DNA of 32,856 bases from an uncultured Marvinbryantia sp. (GTDB lineage: Bacteria; Bacillota; Clostridia; Lachnospirales; Lachnospiraceae). Position 1 is the stretch's first letter. The number at the start of each line of letters is the position of its first letter. The notes below the pieces were generated by a model that saw only the letters and a list, made by a program, of their open reading frames with translations, was not told the origin of the DNA and did not search any database. A program made the position numbers and the translations under genes. Of the stretch, positions 15,863 to 25,322 are shown piece by piece. The stretch is taken from assembly GCA_934373455.1 (NCBI GenBank), contig CAKRON010000018.1, positions 1 through 32,856 of the forward strand. Reading direction: 5' to 3'.

Positions 15863-16723
15863 TTACAAGGTTCCCACATCTTTTTTTCTGTATGCCATCA
15901 TACCTGCCGAAAACAGAATCAGTATTGCAGATACCACTTGTGAAACCGGAATCCCAACTACCGGTAACAGCAGCTGGTCAGTGCGTAAGCTCTCAATCCA
16001 GATTCTTCCGATACCATACCCTGCCAGATAGGCAAGTGCTATCTGACCATGATACTTTTTATGTTTCCACAGCCACAACAAACAGAATAGTAACAACAGG
16101 TTCCAGAGGGATTCATACAAAAAGGTCGGATGTACCTGTATGAATTCCACTCCATCTATTACTTTTAAGTGCTGCAGCATCTGTTCTGTAATTTCACCTT
16201 GCCGTACTGCATTTTTCGGCAGGGCCATTGCCAGAAGCGAATCACTGTAGCCACCAAAAGCCTCTCTATTAAAAAAATTACCCCATCGCCCGATAATCTG
16301 ACCTACTACCACACCTGGGCAAACAGTATCCATAAGAAGCCAGACATTCTTTTTCTTTATTTTGGAAAACAGCCAGATTGTCAACAATCCTGCCAGAACG
16401 CCTCCATAAATAGCCAGTCCTCCATTACGGATATGAAATATCTCGATCAGATTATCTTTGTAATCTTTCCAGCTAAACAGTACGTAGTATATCCTGGCAC
16501 CCAGAATGGAACAAATCATTGTCACCAATGTCAGATCTACATACATGTCCTCATTTTGTCCGCTTTTCCTCGCAAGCCTGAAAATAAGTGAAATTCCCAT
16601 TGTCATCCCAAGTGCTATGATAATGCCATAATAAGCAATTTCAAACCCGGCAACAGTCACCGTCTTTCCTACATACTTCAGTGCCACGTGAATGTGAGGA
16701 AACAGAATTGTGGATTCATTCAT
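15863..16723 (-). CDS. lgt: prolipoprotein diacylglyceryl transferase
   Basis: Lgt transfers diacylglycerol from phosphatidylglycerol to the lipobox cysteine of preprolipoproteins, the first step of lipoprotein maturation in the membrane. The 286 residues form about seven membrane helices. The signature GRWGNFFNREAFGG (145-158) is present, as are NGGLAIYGGVLAG, HPTFLYESLWN and GRIWIESLRTDQL. GGAGA precedes the ATG by about 8 bases. It lies 27 bases after ychF with no terminator, so cotranscription is likely. Confidence 0.96.
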   Translation of the reverse strand: MNESTILFPHIHVALKYVGKTVTVAGFEIAYYGIIIALGMTMGISLIFRLARKSGQNEDMYVDLTLVTMICSILGARIYYVLFSWKDYKDNLIEIFHIRNGGLAIYGGVLAGLLTIWLFSKIKKKNVWLLMDTVCPGVVVGQIIGRWGNFFNREAFGGYSDSLLAMALPKNAVRQGEITEQMLQHLKVIDGVEFIQVHPTFLYESLWNLLLLFCLLWLWKHKKYHGQIALAYLAGYGIGRIWIESLRTDQLLLPVVGIPVSQVVSAILILFSAGMMAYRKKDVGTL

Positions 16724-16750
16724 AACGATTCTCCAGTCATTTTCTGAACA

Positions 16751-17848
16751 CTACACATTAAAACGGAATAAAATAACGTCTCCGTCTTTCACTACATAAT
16801 CTTTTCCTTCCAGTCCTACCAGACCTTTTTCTTTTGCAGCTGAAAGACTTCCGCATTCCAGAAGATCTTTATAATTCACTACTTCCGCACGGATAAATCC
16901 TCTTTCAAAATCAGAATGTATCTTTCCTGCTGCCTGCGGTGCTTTTGTTCCGATCTTGATCGTCCATGCACGTGTCTCAGTCTCTCCTGCTGTCAGATAA
17001 CTAATCAGCCCCAGCAGACGATAACTTGCTTTAATCAGCTTTTCCAGACCAGATTCTGACAAACCAAGATCTTCCAGAAACATCTTTTTTTCATCGTCTT
17101 CCAGTTCTGCAATTTCCTGTTCAATCTGTGCACAGATTACAAATACCTCACTGTGCTGCTCTTTTGCATGTTCACGGACTTCTGCAACATATGGATTCGA
17201 TGCACCGTCATCTGCCAGATCGTCTTCTGATACATTGGCAGCGAATATAACCGGTTTTCCTGTAAGCAGATTATATTCTGCCAGCCACTTCTGTTCATCC
17301 TCGTCATCTGTCTGATAAGTGATAGCCAGATTTCCTTCTTCCAGATGTGCTTTCAGGCGATTCAGAAGTTCCAGTTCTTTTGCCAGCATCTTATCATTTC
17401 TTGCGCCTCTTACTGTCTTGGCAATTCTTCTCTCCAGAATCTCAATATCTGAAAAAATCAGTTCCAGATTGATTGTTTCTATATCTCTGACCGGATCTAC
17501 GCTTCCATCTACGTGGATAACATTCGGGTCTTCAAAACAACGAACCACATGTACAACTGCATCCACTTCACGGATATTTGCAAGGAACTGGTTTCCAAGA
17601 CCTTCTCCCTTTGATGCTCCTTTTACAAGACCTGCAATATCCACAAATTCTATTACAGCCGGTGTAACTTTTGCTGAGTGATACAGATCAGACAATAACT
17701 TCAGTCTTTCATCCGGCACCATAACAACACCCACATTTGGGTCAATCGTACAGAACGGATAATTCGCTGATTCTGCTCCTGCTTTTGTTAATGAATTAAA
17801 TAATGTACTTTTTCCAACATTTGGAAGTCCTACGATTCCAAGTTTCAT
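16751..17848 (-). CDS. ychF: redox-sensitive ribosome-binding ATPase YchF
   Basis: YchF (OLA1 family) is an Obg-related P-loop protein that prefers ATP and binds ribosomes. Its exact role, linked to stress and translation, is not settled. The 365 residues show the G1 loop GLPNVGKST (7-15), the G3-like [20 protein letters not shown] and the altered G4 NVSE in place of NKxD, which explains the ATP preference. A helical insertion and a C-terminal TGS domain follow ([20 protein letters not shown] to the end). Strong AGGAGG lies 8 bases before the ATG. It heads the ychF-lgt-spo0E operon and has a candidate promoter upstream. Confidence 0.96.
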   Translation of the reverse strand: MKLGIVGLPNVGKSTLFNSLTKAGAESANYPFCTIDPNVGVVMVPDERLKLLSDLYHSAKVTPAVIEFVDIAGLVKGASKGEGLGNQFLANIREVDAVVHVVRCFEDPNVIHVDGSVDPVRDIETINLELIFSDIEILERRIAKTVRGARNDKMLAKELELLNRLKAHLEEGNLAITYQTDDEDEQKWLAEYNLLTGKPVIFAANVSEDDLADDGASNPYVAEVREHAKEQHSEVFVICAQIEQEIAELEDDEKKMFLEDLGLSESGLEKLIKASYRLLGLISYLTAGETETRAWTIKIGTKAPQAAGKIHSDFERGFIRAEVVNYKDLLECGSLSAAKEKGLVGLEGKDYVVKDGDVILFRFNV

Positions 17849-17930
17849 GTTTATTTCCTCCTACAGTCATTCCTTTTTACATTTTTCGCGGAATTCCTGC
17901 ATTTTTCTTTTATATCTTCGATTCCCACAC

Positions 17931-17960
17931 AGTTTAGCACAGAAAACGACATAAATGCAA
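17931..17960 (-). promoter_or_regulatory. predicted promoter of ychF with extended -10
   Basis: TTGCAT (17955-17960), an 18-base spacer and TAAACT (17931-17936) preceded by TGC form a plausible extended -10 sigma-A promoter in the 148-base gap between thiN and ychF. I find no clear hairpin terminator for thiN in the same gap. Confidence 0.5.
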
Positions 17961-17996
17961 GTTTTTCCGACCGCAAATCTCGTCATAATTCGACAA

Positions 17997-18641
17997 TTAA
18001 TCTTTCGATTCCACTACAATCAGCCTGCCTGATTCCAGACTGATTTCTGCTTCTTCATCTACAATTTCATTGCTGATGCCTAATCCTTCATCAGCCTGCA
18101 TCTGATATTCATTTAATGGATAATAAAAACCTTTTAAAGTAATCTTTTCCACTTTTCCACCAAATGGAAGAATCGACACATATTTTCCATATTGCTCTGA
18201 TTTTTTTATCACCAGATTCTTTTTTATCATCCGGATCCTGTTGTGTGAATCTATCAGCGCACATGGGATTCCTGCCTCCAGTGCAATTGCCAGATCATAG
18301 ATGCTCCCCAGCACATGATCCATTCTTGTTCCGGTTGCTCCGAGAACCAGTATTTCACTGCTGCCCCTTTTTATTGCCAGACGCATGGCATTTTCCATAT
18401 CCGTCTGATCTTTCTCTGGTTTATACAACTGCACCGGAATGGACAGTTTTTCAAAATAATTCTTTGTTTCCGGTCTGGCTGAATCAAAGTCTCCCAGCAT
18501 TTCATCTGGCCGGATACCTGCCCGGTAGCAAAACTCCAGACCTTTATCTACTGCAATGACATAATCGTATGTCTCTTTCTGCATAAAATGAAGGGCAAAA
18601 TCATCTTCGATATTGCCCCCATTGATAATGATTGTTTTCAT
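17997..18641 (-). CDS. thiN: thiamine pyrophosphokinase
   Basis: ThiN transfers pyrophosphate from ATP to thiamine, giving the cofactor thiamine diphosphate. The 214 residues have the two-part TPK fold: an N-terminal catalytic part with IAVDKGLEF, GDFDS (50-54) and EKDQTDMENA (76-85), then LVLGATGTRMDHVLGSI, and a C-terminal beta domain for thiamine binding (from about 135). The ATG overlaps the rpe stop by four bases, and GAGGAA precedes it. As in Bacillus it closes the prpC-prkC-rsgA-rpe-thiN run. No metabolic link to its neighbours is obvious. Confidence 0.94.
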   Translation of the reverse strand: MKTIIINGGNIEDDFALHFMQKETYDYVIAVDKGLEFCYRAGIRPDEMLGDFDSARPETKNYFEKLSIPVQLYKPEKDQTDMENAMRLAIKRGSSEILVLGATGTRMDHVLGSIYDLAIALEAGIPCALIDSHNRIRMIKKNLVIKKSEQYGKYVSILPFGGKVEKITLKGFYYPLNEYQMQADEGLGISNEIVDEEAEISLESGRLIVVESKD

Positions 18642-19318
18642 CTTGCGCTTCCTCTGTTCAAATCGTGCCCATTCATCATCGACAGCAGTTCCTGCACATT
18701 TTTTTGGATATCTCCCTTAAATACTGCTGATCCTGCCACTATGATATTTGCACCTGCTTCCAGTACACCTGGCAATGTTTCTGCGTTAATACCGCCATCC
18801 ACCTGGATATCTGTCTGAAGCTTCTTTTCTGTAATCCGTTTTTTTAATTCGCGAATTTTATCATATGAACTTTCAATAAATTTCTGCCCACCAAATCCAG
18901 GGTTTACTGTCATGATCAAAACCATGTCCACTTTATCCAGTATATAATCCAATACACTTAAAGATGTTGCCGGATTTAAAGCTACTCCTGCTTTGATCCC
19001 CTTTTGATGTATCTGTGAAATCACCCTGTCCAGATGTCTGCAGCTTTCCGCATGCACCGTAATGATATCTGCTCCGCAGTCGGCAAATTCATCTATATAG
19101 CGTTCCGGATTTTCGATCATCAAATGGACATCCAGAATTCTCTCTGTAATTTTCCTGATTGATGATAATACGGGCATTCCAAAAGTGATACTTGGTACAA
19201 ACATGCCGTCCATCACATCATAATGAATGTATTGTGCCCCGGCCTCATCTGCCCTCCTGATCTCTTCTCCCAGCTGCGTAAAATCTGCAGCCAGAATCGA
19301 TGGTGATAAAATATTCAT
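18638..19318 (-). CDS. rpe: ribulose-phosphate 3-epimerase
   Basis: Rpe interconverts ribulose 5-phosphate and xylulose 5-phosphate in the pentose phosphate pathway. The 226-residue TIM barrel starts with SPSILAADF. It carries the metal ligands H32, D34 (HYDVMDG), H65 (DVHLMIENP) and D174 (QVDGGIN), the NPGFGGQ loop (139-145) and the phosphate-binding VAGSAVF. GAGGAG lies 8 bases before the ATG. It starts one base after the rsgA stop and overlaps thiN, so all three are translated from one message. Confidence 0.96.
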   Translation of the reverse strand: MNILSPSILAADFTQLGEEIRRADEAGAQYIHYDVMDGMFVPSITFGMPVLSSIRKITERILDVHLMIENPERYIDEFADCGADIITVHAESCRHLDRVISQIHQKGIKAGVALNPATSLSVLDYILDKVDMVLIMTVNPGFGGQKFIESSYDKIRELKKRITEKKLQTDIQVDGGINAETLPGVLEAGANIIVAGSAVFKGDIQKNVQELLSMMNGHDLNRGSAR

Positions 19319-19319
19319 A

Positions 19320-20198
19320 TCAGTATCTCCTCTTTTCTTTCAGTTCTGTATACATCTCCAGATAATTTTGATATCTCTCTTCGCTGATTTGACCTGCTTC
19401 CAATGCTTCTTTTGCAGCACATCCCGGTTCATGTGTATGTGTGCATCCCTGAAATCGGCACTGTCCCTCATATTTATCAAATTCTCGAAAGCATCCCTTC
19501 AATTCTTCCTTCTCCATATCCCACACTGCAAGAGAACTGAATCCCGGAGTATCACAAATAAATGTATGATGTCCCATTGGAAGAATCTCTGAATGCCTTG
19601 TGGTATGTTTTCCACGGTCAATCTTTTTGCTGATTTCACCAGTTTCCATTTGCGCTTCCGGTGCCAGAATGTTTACAATAGAAGATTTTCCCACTCCGGA
19701 AGGGCCTGCCACTGCCGTTGTTTTTTCTTTTAATATTTCCAGAATCTGATCGATTCCTTCTTTTTTCCTGGCACAGGTAAATAATACTCTGCATCCACTG
19801 TTTTCATAAATATGAGCCAGACGTTCCTTTTCTGAATCTTCTATCATGTCCTGCTTGTTGAAACAGATCACCGCTGGAACTCCCTGCATTTCCATAGAAA
19901 CCAGGAAGCGATCTAATAAATTCAGATTTGGTTTCGGACTTGCTGCTGCAAATATCACTAAAACCTGATCAATATTTGCTACCGCCGGTCGTATCAATGT
20001 ATTTTTTCTCGGCAGGATTCTGTCCACATTTCCAGTCTTTTTTTCCTCATCAAGAACAGAAATTTCTACATTATCACCCACCAGCGGTTTCATCTTTTCT
20101 TTACGAAAAACGCCTTTCGCCTTACACTCATATAATCCACATTCTTCCGTCTCTACATAATAGAACCCGGCAATTCCTTTTATAATTTTTCCCTGCAT
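19320..20198 (-). CDS. rsgA: small ribosomal subunit biogenesis GTPase RsgA
   Basis: RsgA (YjeQ, CpgA in Bacillus) is a circularly permuted GTPase that helps the 30S subunit mature. The 292 residues have an N-terminal OB fold (1-68) and a GTPase domain with motif order G4-G1-G3, namely NKQD (114-117), GPSGVGKS (165-172) and DTPG (216-219). A zinc finger with C247, C252, H254 and C260 follows. In Bacillus the homologue is a PrkC substrate, which fits its place directly behind prkC. It starts three bases after the prkC stop, and the AGGTAA ribosome binding site lies inside the end of prkC. Confidence 0.96.
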   Translation of the reverse strand: MQGKIIKGIAGFYYVETEECGLYECKAKGVFRKEKMKPLVGDNVEISVLDEEKKTGNVDRILPRKNTLIRPAVANIDQVLVIFAAASPKPNLNLLDRFLVSMEMQGVPAVICFNKQDMIEDSEKERLAHIYENSGCRVLFTCARKKEGIDQILEILKEKTTAVAGPSGVGKSSIVNILAPEAQMETGEISKKIDRGKHTTRHSEILPMGHHTFICDTPGFSSLAVWDMEKEELKGCFREFDKYEGQCRFQGCTHTHEPGCAAKEALEAGQISEERYQNYLEMYTELKEKRRY

Positions 20199-20201
20199 CT
20201 G

Positions 20202-22169
20202 CTAATTTACCTGACTAAATGGAATATTATCATAAGTTACCAACAATTCGTAATCACCTGTCTCATCATTATAAACATACAAATATACACGTCCTGTCGA
20301 TTCATTGGCTGCACCCTGCACAGATAAATCATATGGGAAAGAAATCGGAACGCCTTCCATCAATACAGTCTGTTCGCCATCCTGTTCCAGTATCAGACGA
20401 ACTGCCTGACCATTATAATTTGATGGCGATTCAAGCTGCGCATTACACATCCACATACCATCTGTAGAAGTCTGTTCCGGACCGCTGCTCACAATCAAAA
20501 TCACGGTACTTCCAGGTGTGGCATTTCCTGTCATGCTCTGGCTGATCACGGTTCCGGCTGCTACAGTATCACTGGCATCGTCCTGTCTGCTGACATAAAA
20601 ACCAGCCTGCATCAGTTCGTCCACCGCTGTATCATAATCCTTACCCGTTACATCTGGTATCTCTGCGCTGCCGCTCTCTATCTGAATCGGAGACTCTGTC
20701 TCAGATTCTGTAGTCGCACTTTCCGTCTCTGACTGTGTATCAGACACTGCTGTTGTTTCCGTCTGGGTCTGAACTGCTGTTGTTTCATTTTGCTGTACCT
20801 GCCCGGTTGTAGTGTCAGAACTTCCATTTGTTGTAGAATTTCCGACCTGTGTCTCCGTTGCAGTTGTTGTCTTATTCTGTGTAAACAGCCCCGGCAGACT
20901 AAATTTAAAGATACCAAGTGCATTAGCAATCAATCCCAAAAAGATAGCCGCTATAAGAATTGCAATGATCACACTGCCGACTGTCATTATTTTTTCTAAC
21001 TTTGGATTCAAAATACCGTCGTCATCCTCCTCATACTGGTAAGATCTGTTTTCTCCCTGATAATCATATCCTCTGTTTCCATATGCTCTGGAATCCATAC
21101 CATACGTATATGGGTCATAAGATGGATCATTTCCATTTCCATATCCGTTTCGATAAGGAGCTCCTGTCGGCTCACCCTGATAGTCATTTCCATAATTGTC
21201 ATTATTTTCTGCCGGGTTTACAGGATGATAAACATTTTCCTGGTTTCCTCTGTTGCTGTTATATCCTTCCTTAATTGCTCCCAGTTCTTCTTTGGATATG
21301 ACTACTGTTCGCCCTCCTGGATTCGTTGCAATCTGTACAAAATCTCCCTCCGGGTTCACAAGTGACTCTTTTAAATCCCGTATCAGTTCTGCCATGTTGG
21401 CATATCTTCTGTCTGGACTTTTCTGCGTACATTTGTAGATAATCTGAACGGTACTTCTTGGAAGATCTGCCACATAGACTTCCGGCGATTTCATTTCTTC
21501 CTGCAAATGTTTAATTGCAATTGCTACTGTACTGTCCCCATCAAATGGCACATGTCCTGTCAACATTTCATACAACGTAATTCCAAGTGAATAAATGTCA
21601 CTTTTTGCGTCGCTGTATCCGCCTCTCGCCTGTTCCGGAGATGTATAATGTACGGATCCCATCACAGCTGTACTGATTGTATTATTCGTGGCTGCTCGTG
21701 CAATTCCGAAATCTGTCACCTTCACTTTGCCATCTGTAGAAATAATGATATTCTGCGGCTTCACATCTCTGTGAATAATTCCGCTGTTATGTGCTGCTTC
21801 CAGCCCCTGGGATACCTGTATGGCAATACTTGTAGCTTCCCGTACAGCCAGTCTTCCTTTTTTTGCGATGTACTCTTTTAAGGTAATCCCTTCGACAAGC
21901 TCCATCACGATAAAATATACACCTTTTTCTTCTCCGACATCATAGATATTTACAATATTGGGATGTGCAAGACCAGCTGCTGCCTGTGCCTCTGCCCGAA
22001 ATTTTGTAATAAATGCCTTATCTTCACGGAATTCTGCTTTCAGTACTTTAACAGCCACAAATCGATTCAACTTATGGTCTCTTGCTTTATATACATCTGC
22101 CATACCGCCGGCACCGATTTTTCCAACGATTTCATATCGTCCCTGTATAAACATGCCTTCCTTCAACAT
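20202..22169 (-). CDS. prkC: membrane Ser/Thr protein kinase PrkC with a single PASTA domain
   Basis: PrkC (PknB family) senses muropeptides or lipid II outside and phosphorylates division, translation and metabolic proteins inside. The 655 residues contain a kinase domain (12-272): glycine loop GKIGAGGMADVY, K41, HRDVKPQN with D135, DFG at 153-155, and an activation loop rich in Thr ending GSVHYTSPEQ. A juxtamembrane region of unusual Asn/Gly/Tyr composition (300-385) and one membrane helix (395-417) follow. Then comes a Thr/Ser/Glu-rich stalk (432-500), one recognisable PASTA domain (502-564, IPDVTGKDYDTAVDELMQAG) and an extra C-terminal beta-type domain (570-655) I do not recognise. Bacillus PrkC has three PASTA domains. 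The start codon overlaps the stp stop by one base, tying kinase to phosphatase. Confidence 0.95.
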   Translation of the reverse strand: MLKEGMFIQGRYEIVGKIGAGGMADVYKARDHKLNRFVAVKVLKAEFREDKAFITKFRAEAQAAAGLAHPNIVNIYDVGEEKGVYFIVMELVEGITLKEYIAKKGRLAVREATSIAIQVSQGLEAAHNSGIIHRDVKPQNIIISTDGKVKVTDFGIARAATNNTISTAVMGSVHYTSPEQARGGYSDAKSDIYSLGITLYEMLTGHVPFDGDSTVAIAIKHLQEEMKSPEVYVADLPRSTVQIIYKCTQKSPDRRYANMAELIRDLKESLVNPEGDFVQIATNPGGRTVVISKEELGAIKEGYNSNRGNQENVYHPVNPAENNDNYGNDYQGEPTGAPYRNGYGNGNDPSYDPYTYGMDSRAYGNRGYDYQGENRSYQYEEDDDGILNPKLEKIMTVGSVIIAILIAAIFLGLIANALGIFKFSLPGLFTQNKTTTATETQVGNSTTNGSSDTTTGQVQQNETTAVQTQTETTAVSDTQSETESATTESETESPIQIESGSAEIPDVTGKDYDTAVDELMQAGFYVSRQDDASDTVAAGTVISQSMTGNATPGSTVILIVSSGPEQTSTDGMWMCNAQLESPSNYNGQAVRLILEQDGEQTVLMEGVPISFPYDLSVQGAANESTGRVYLYVYNDETGDYELLVTYDNIPFSQVN

Positions 22170-22906
22170 TATTTCACCTCATTACTTTTCCTGCTAATCA
22201 GTAATACTGTAATGTTGTCTCTTCCACCATTACGGTTTGCTGTCTCCACAAGCAATTCAGCAGCTTTCTGCAGGTTTTTTTCTGTATTTATTATCTGTTG
22301 AATCTGCTCGTCGCTGACCATATTGGTTAGTCCGTCAGAGCATAATAAAACTATATCCCTGATACCAATTCTTTCCTCAAAGCAGTCTATCTGCACCGTT
22401 TCTTCTGCTCCGACTGCTCTGGTTATGATATTCTTGTCAGGATGATTTCTTCCTTCTTCCTTCGTTAGTTTTCCCAATCTGACCATTTCTTCTACCAGTG
22501 AATGATCTTTGGTAATCTGCCGTATCTGGCTGTTAATAATATAAAGACGACTGTCTCCCACATTTGCAACATATAATCTGTCTTTACAGATTACTGCCGC
22601 TACCATGGTCGTACCCATTCCTCTGCTTCTATCACTTGAAATTGATTCCTGATATACCATATCATTGGCACTTTCAATCGCCCTTCGCATTACTTTGACC
22701 GGATTCTTCTCTTTATTTTTCCGAATGCTCTGTAAAAGGACTTCTACTGCATAACTGGAAGCTCTTTCTCCCGCATTATGTCCGCCCATTCCATCTGCAA
22801 CTACGAAAAGATTTGGGAGTCTTCCTATCGGACGTTCCGATACAAATGCATAATCTTCATTCATGCTTCGTACACGTCCGGTATCTGTCAAACTGTAACT
22901 TTTCAT
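22169..22906 (-). CDS. stp: PP2C-type Ser/Thr phosphatase Stp (PrpC)
   Basis: Stp reverses PrkC phosphorylation. The 245-residue PPM/PP2C domain has all metal-binding motifs: MNEDYA (D18), VVADGMGGHNAGE (D38, G39), GTTMVAAVI, VANVGDSRLY, LCSDGLTNMV and GGRDNITVLLI. There is no membrane segment, so the enzyme is cytoplasmic. It overlaps rlmN by four bases upstream and prkC by one base downstream, the usual phosphatase-kinase pair order. AAGGTA just before the ATG and AGGAG further up serve translation. Confidence 0.96.
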   Translation of the reverse strand: MKSYSLTDTGRVRSMNEDYAFVSERPIGRLPNLFVVADGMGGHNAGERASSYAVEVLLQSIRKNKEKNPVKVMRRAIESANDMVYQESISSDRSRGMGTTMVAAVICKDRLYVANVGDSRLYIINSQIRQITKDHSLVEEMVRLGKLTKEEGRNHPDKNIITRAVGAEETVQIDCFEERIGIRDIVLLCSDGLTNMVSDEQIQQIINTEKNLQKAAELLVETANRNGGRDNITVLLISRKSNEVK

Positions 22907-23970
22907 GTACCTTCGTCTCCTCTTGTCTCCAATTCACCATCCATGTAGCTCTTTCTCAGCTGTCCGCATGCACCGCCAATATCGCGACCCATTTCCCTTC
23001 TAATTGTAGCATTTATTCCACATTTTTCAAGTTTGGTTTTAAAGTTCATAATTACTTTGGCATTGGACTGCACGTAACTTCTTTCTTTAATCGGATTTAC
23101 CGGAATCAGGTTAATGTGACAGTTAAGCCCGCCAACCAGACTGACAAGCTGCTGTACATCTTTTTCGGTATCATTTACACCGCCGACCAGACTGTACTCA
23201 AACGTCAGTCTTCTGCCGGTCTGTTCGTAATAATATCTGCAGGCTTCTATAACATCATTTAAATTATATTTATATGCTATTGGCATCAGTTCCATTCGCT
23301 TTTCCTGTGTTGCCGCATGAAGAGACAACGCCAGTGTAATTTGCAGTTTTTCTTTTGCCAGATCATAGATTCTCGGAACAATTCCGCAGGTCGATATTGT
23401 TATATTTCGCTGACTGATATTTAATCCATGTTCGTCACTGAGCATACGGATAAATTTTACTACATTATCATAATTATCCAAAGGTTCTCCGGTTCCCATC
23501 AACACCAGATTTGATACTCTCTCTCCACTGTACTTCTGTATCTGATACACCTGATCCAGAATTTCTCCCGGAAGAAGATTTCTTGTAAGTCCTCCTAATG
23601 TAGAAGCACAGAAACGGCATCCCATACGGCAGCCGACCTGAGATGATACGCACACAGAATTTCCATGTTTGTATTTCATTAACACACTTTCTATGATATT
23701 GCCATCATGAAGACGGAATAAATACTTCTGTGTTCCGTCAATTTCGGAAGTAAATACATCAATCATCTGCAAACTGCTGCAGGTATATTGTAATTTTAAT
23801 TTTTCTTTCAGTGCCGCCGGGATATTTCCCATCTCTTCCGGTGTATTCACCAATTTTTCATGAAGCCACTGATATATCTGTTTTCCGCGAAATGCCTTTT
23901 CACCAATTGCTACTAACTCATCCTGTAATTCCTGATAATTCAGTGATTTCAAATCTTTCTTTTCCATCAT
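22903..23970 (-). CDS. rlmN: dual-specificity 23S rRNA/tRNA adenine-C2 methyltransferase RlmN
   Basis: RlmN is a radical-SAM enzyme that methylates C2 of A2503 in 23S rRNA and, in some bacteria, A37 of certain tRNAs. The 355 residues include an N-terminal helical RNA-binding region, the radical SAM cluster motif C114-x3-C118-x2-C121 (GCRMGCRFCAS), the GTGEPLDNYDN motif and the resolving cysteine C335 in IGGACGQL. Its ATG overlaps the rsmB stop. RsmB acts on 16S rRNA, so two rRNA modification genes sit side by side, as in Bacillus (yloM-yloN). Confidence 0.96.
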   Translation of the reverse strand: MMEKKDLKSLNYQELQDELVAIGEKAFRGKQIYQWLHEKLVNTPEEMGNIPAALKEKLKLQYTCSSLQMIDVFTSEIDGTQKYLFRLHDGNIIESVLMKYKHGNSVCVSSQVGCRMGCRFCASTLGGLTRNLLPGEILDQVYQIQKYSGERVSNLVLMGTGEPLDNYDNVVKFIRMLSDEHGLNISQRNITISTCGIVPRIYDLAKEKLQITLALSLHAATQEKRMELMPIAYKYNLNDVIEACRYYYEQTGRRLTFEYSLVGGVNDTEKDVQQLVSLVGGLNCHINLIPVNPIKERSYVQSNAKVIMNFKTKLEKCGINATIRREMGRDIGGACGQLRKSYMDGELETRGDEGT

Positions 23971-25322
23971 TTTATCCTCTTAAATCTGGCGATAAAAAAA
24001 CCATCAGAACTATGTATGCCGGGAAGCAGCTGTATATAGCCTGCTTTCGTTGTTTTGCTGTGTAGCTCCTCGCAAATATATGGATCCAGACTTTCCAATT
24101 GGAACGGATAATTTTCCAGGAACCATTTCACATTATATTGATTCTCATCTGCGCCAATGGTACAGGTGCTGTAAATCAATGTTCCTCCGACTTTCACATA
24201 AGACCATACGGTATCTAATATTTTTCTCTGAATCTTTACCAGTTCCTGCTGCTTTCTTTCCGTCATTTTGTAACGGATATCTGGTTTTCTTCCCATTACT
24301 CCAAGACCTGAGCATGGGAGATCTGCCAACAGGATGTCTGCCTTTTCTACTGAGTTTTCATCAAATACTGTTGCATCCTGCTTAATGGCCTCCATATTGA
24401 TACGCTTTGTACGCTCCAGATTTTCCCTCATCAGCTCCACTTTATAATCTGTCAGATCTCTTGCTTCCACATAACCGCTTCCAGCCAGTTTATCTGATAA
24501 ATGAAGGCTTTTCCCACCCGGTGCGGCGCAGACATCTATACAGTAATTTCCCCATTTCGGATCTGCGATCTCTGCTACCAGCATGGAGCTGACATCCTGT
24601 ACCTGGAACAAGCCGTCTTTAAATGCCTGTATCGCCTGAAGATAATTATAATCTGAAATTTCCAGTGCATAATCCAGATAAGGTACTTCTTTTACTGTAA
24701 TATTCTGTGTCTCCAGACTCTCTATAATTTCTTTTTTTGTTGCTTTGCTTAAATTACATCGAATACAGGTTGGACTTTCTTTTCGCATGCTCTGACAGAT
24801 AGTCTCTACTGTCTGAAAGTCAAACTGCTCTAACCATTTTTTCAGAATCCATTCAGGCATAGAGTATGTAACAGAAAGATACCTTCTTGGTGTTTTTTCT
24901 TTATCTGGATACTGTATCTGTTCCATATTTCTTGCCACATTACGCAAAACTCCGTTTACAAAATTCTTTAACGTGTAAAATCCTTTTTTTTGTGCCAGCT
25001 TAACCGCCTCATTGCAGACAGCAGAATCCGGTACGCTGTCCATATATTTCAGCTGATATACTGACATTCTTAAAAGATTTCGGATAAACGGTTTCATATC
25101 CTTTACTTTTACACTGGAAAATTGCTCAAGAATATAATCCAGCTCTATCAGATTTTCCATCGTACCTTCAGCGACTCTCGAGATGAATGCCCGGTCTCTT
25201 TTCTCCAGATACTGATATTTTTCCAGTGTTTCTCTTATCACCACGTGACTGTATCGTTCTTCCTCTGTAATTTCCCACAGAATTCCAAGAATGATTTCTC
25301 TGGTATTAACTGGTTTAGTCAC
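23967..25322 (-). CDS. rsmB: 16S rRNA (cytosine-C5)-methyltransferase RsmB
   Basis: RsmB (Sun) makes m5C967 in 16S rRNA. The 451 residues start with a NusB-like RNA-binding domain (about 5-140, REIILGILWEITEE, DRAFISRVAEGTM). A Rossmann methyltransferase follows with SAM-binding DVCAAPGGKS (263-272), motif IV DLPCSGLG (C337) and motif VI STCTIGADEN (the nucleophile C387). The start is GTG at 25322, with GGAGG about 7 bases before it. The last bases of the upstream peptidase gene overlap it by eight. Order fmt-(peptidase)-rsmB-rlmN agrees with other Firmicutes. Confidence 0.95.
   Translation of the reverse strand: MTKPVNTREIILGILWEITEEERYSHVVIRETLEKYQYLEKRDRAFISRVAEGTMENLIELDYILEQFSSVKVKDMKPFIRNLLRMSVYQLKYMDSVPDSAVCNEAVKLAQKKGFYTLKNFVNGVLRNVARNMEQIQYPDKEKTPRRYLSVTYSMPEWILKKWLEQFDFQTVETICQSMRKESPTCIRCNLSKATKKEIIESLETQNITVKEVPYLDYALEISDYNYLQAIQAFKDGLFQVQDVSSMLVAEIADPKWGNYCIDVCAAPGGKSLHLSDKLAGSGYVEARDLTDYKVELMRENLERTKRINMEAIKQDATVFDENSVEKADILLADLPCSGLGVMGRKPDIRYKMTERKQQELVKIQRKILDTVWSYVKVGGTLIYSTCTIGADENQYNVKWFLENYPFQLESLDPYICEELHSKTTKAGYIQLLPGIHSSDGFFIARFKRIK

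Noticed and set aside
17849..17996. Possible terminator for thiN
   Set aside because: Only 3-base-pair stems (such as GTC/GAC) were found and none has a T-tract, so I report only the promoter candidate in this gap.
20690..20880. Repetitive Ser/Thr/Glu-coding stretch in prkC
   Set aside because: It is the extracellular stalk of the kinase, low-complexity by composition rather than a DNA repeat or mobile element.
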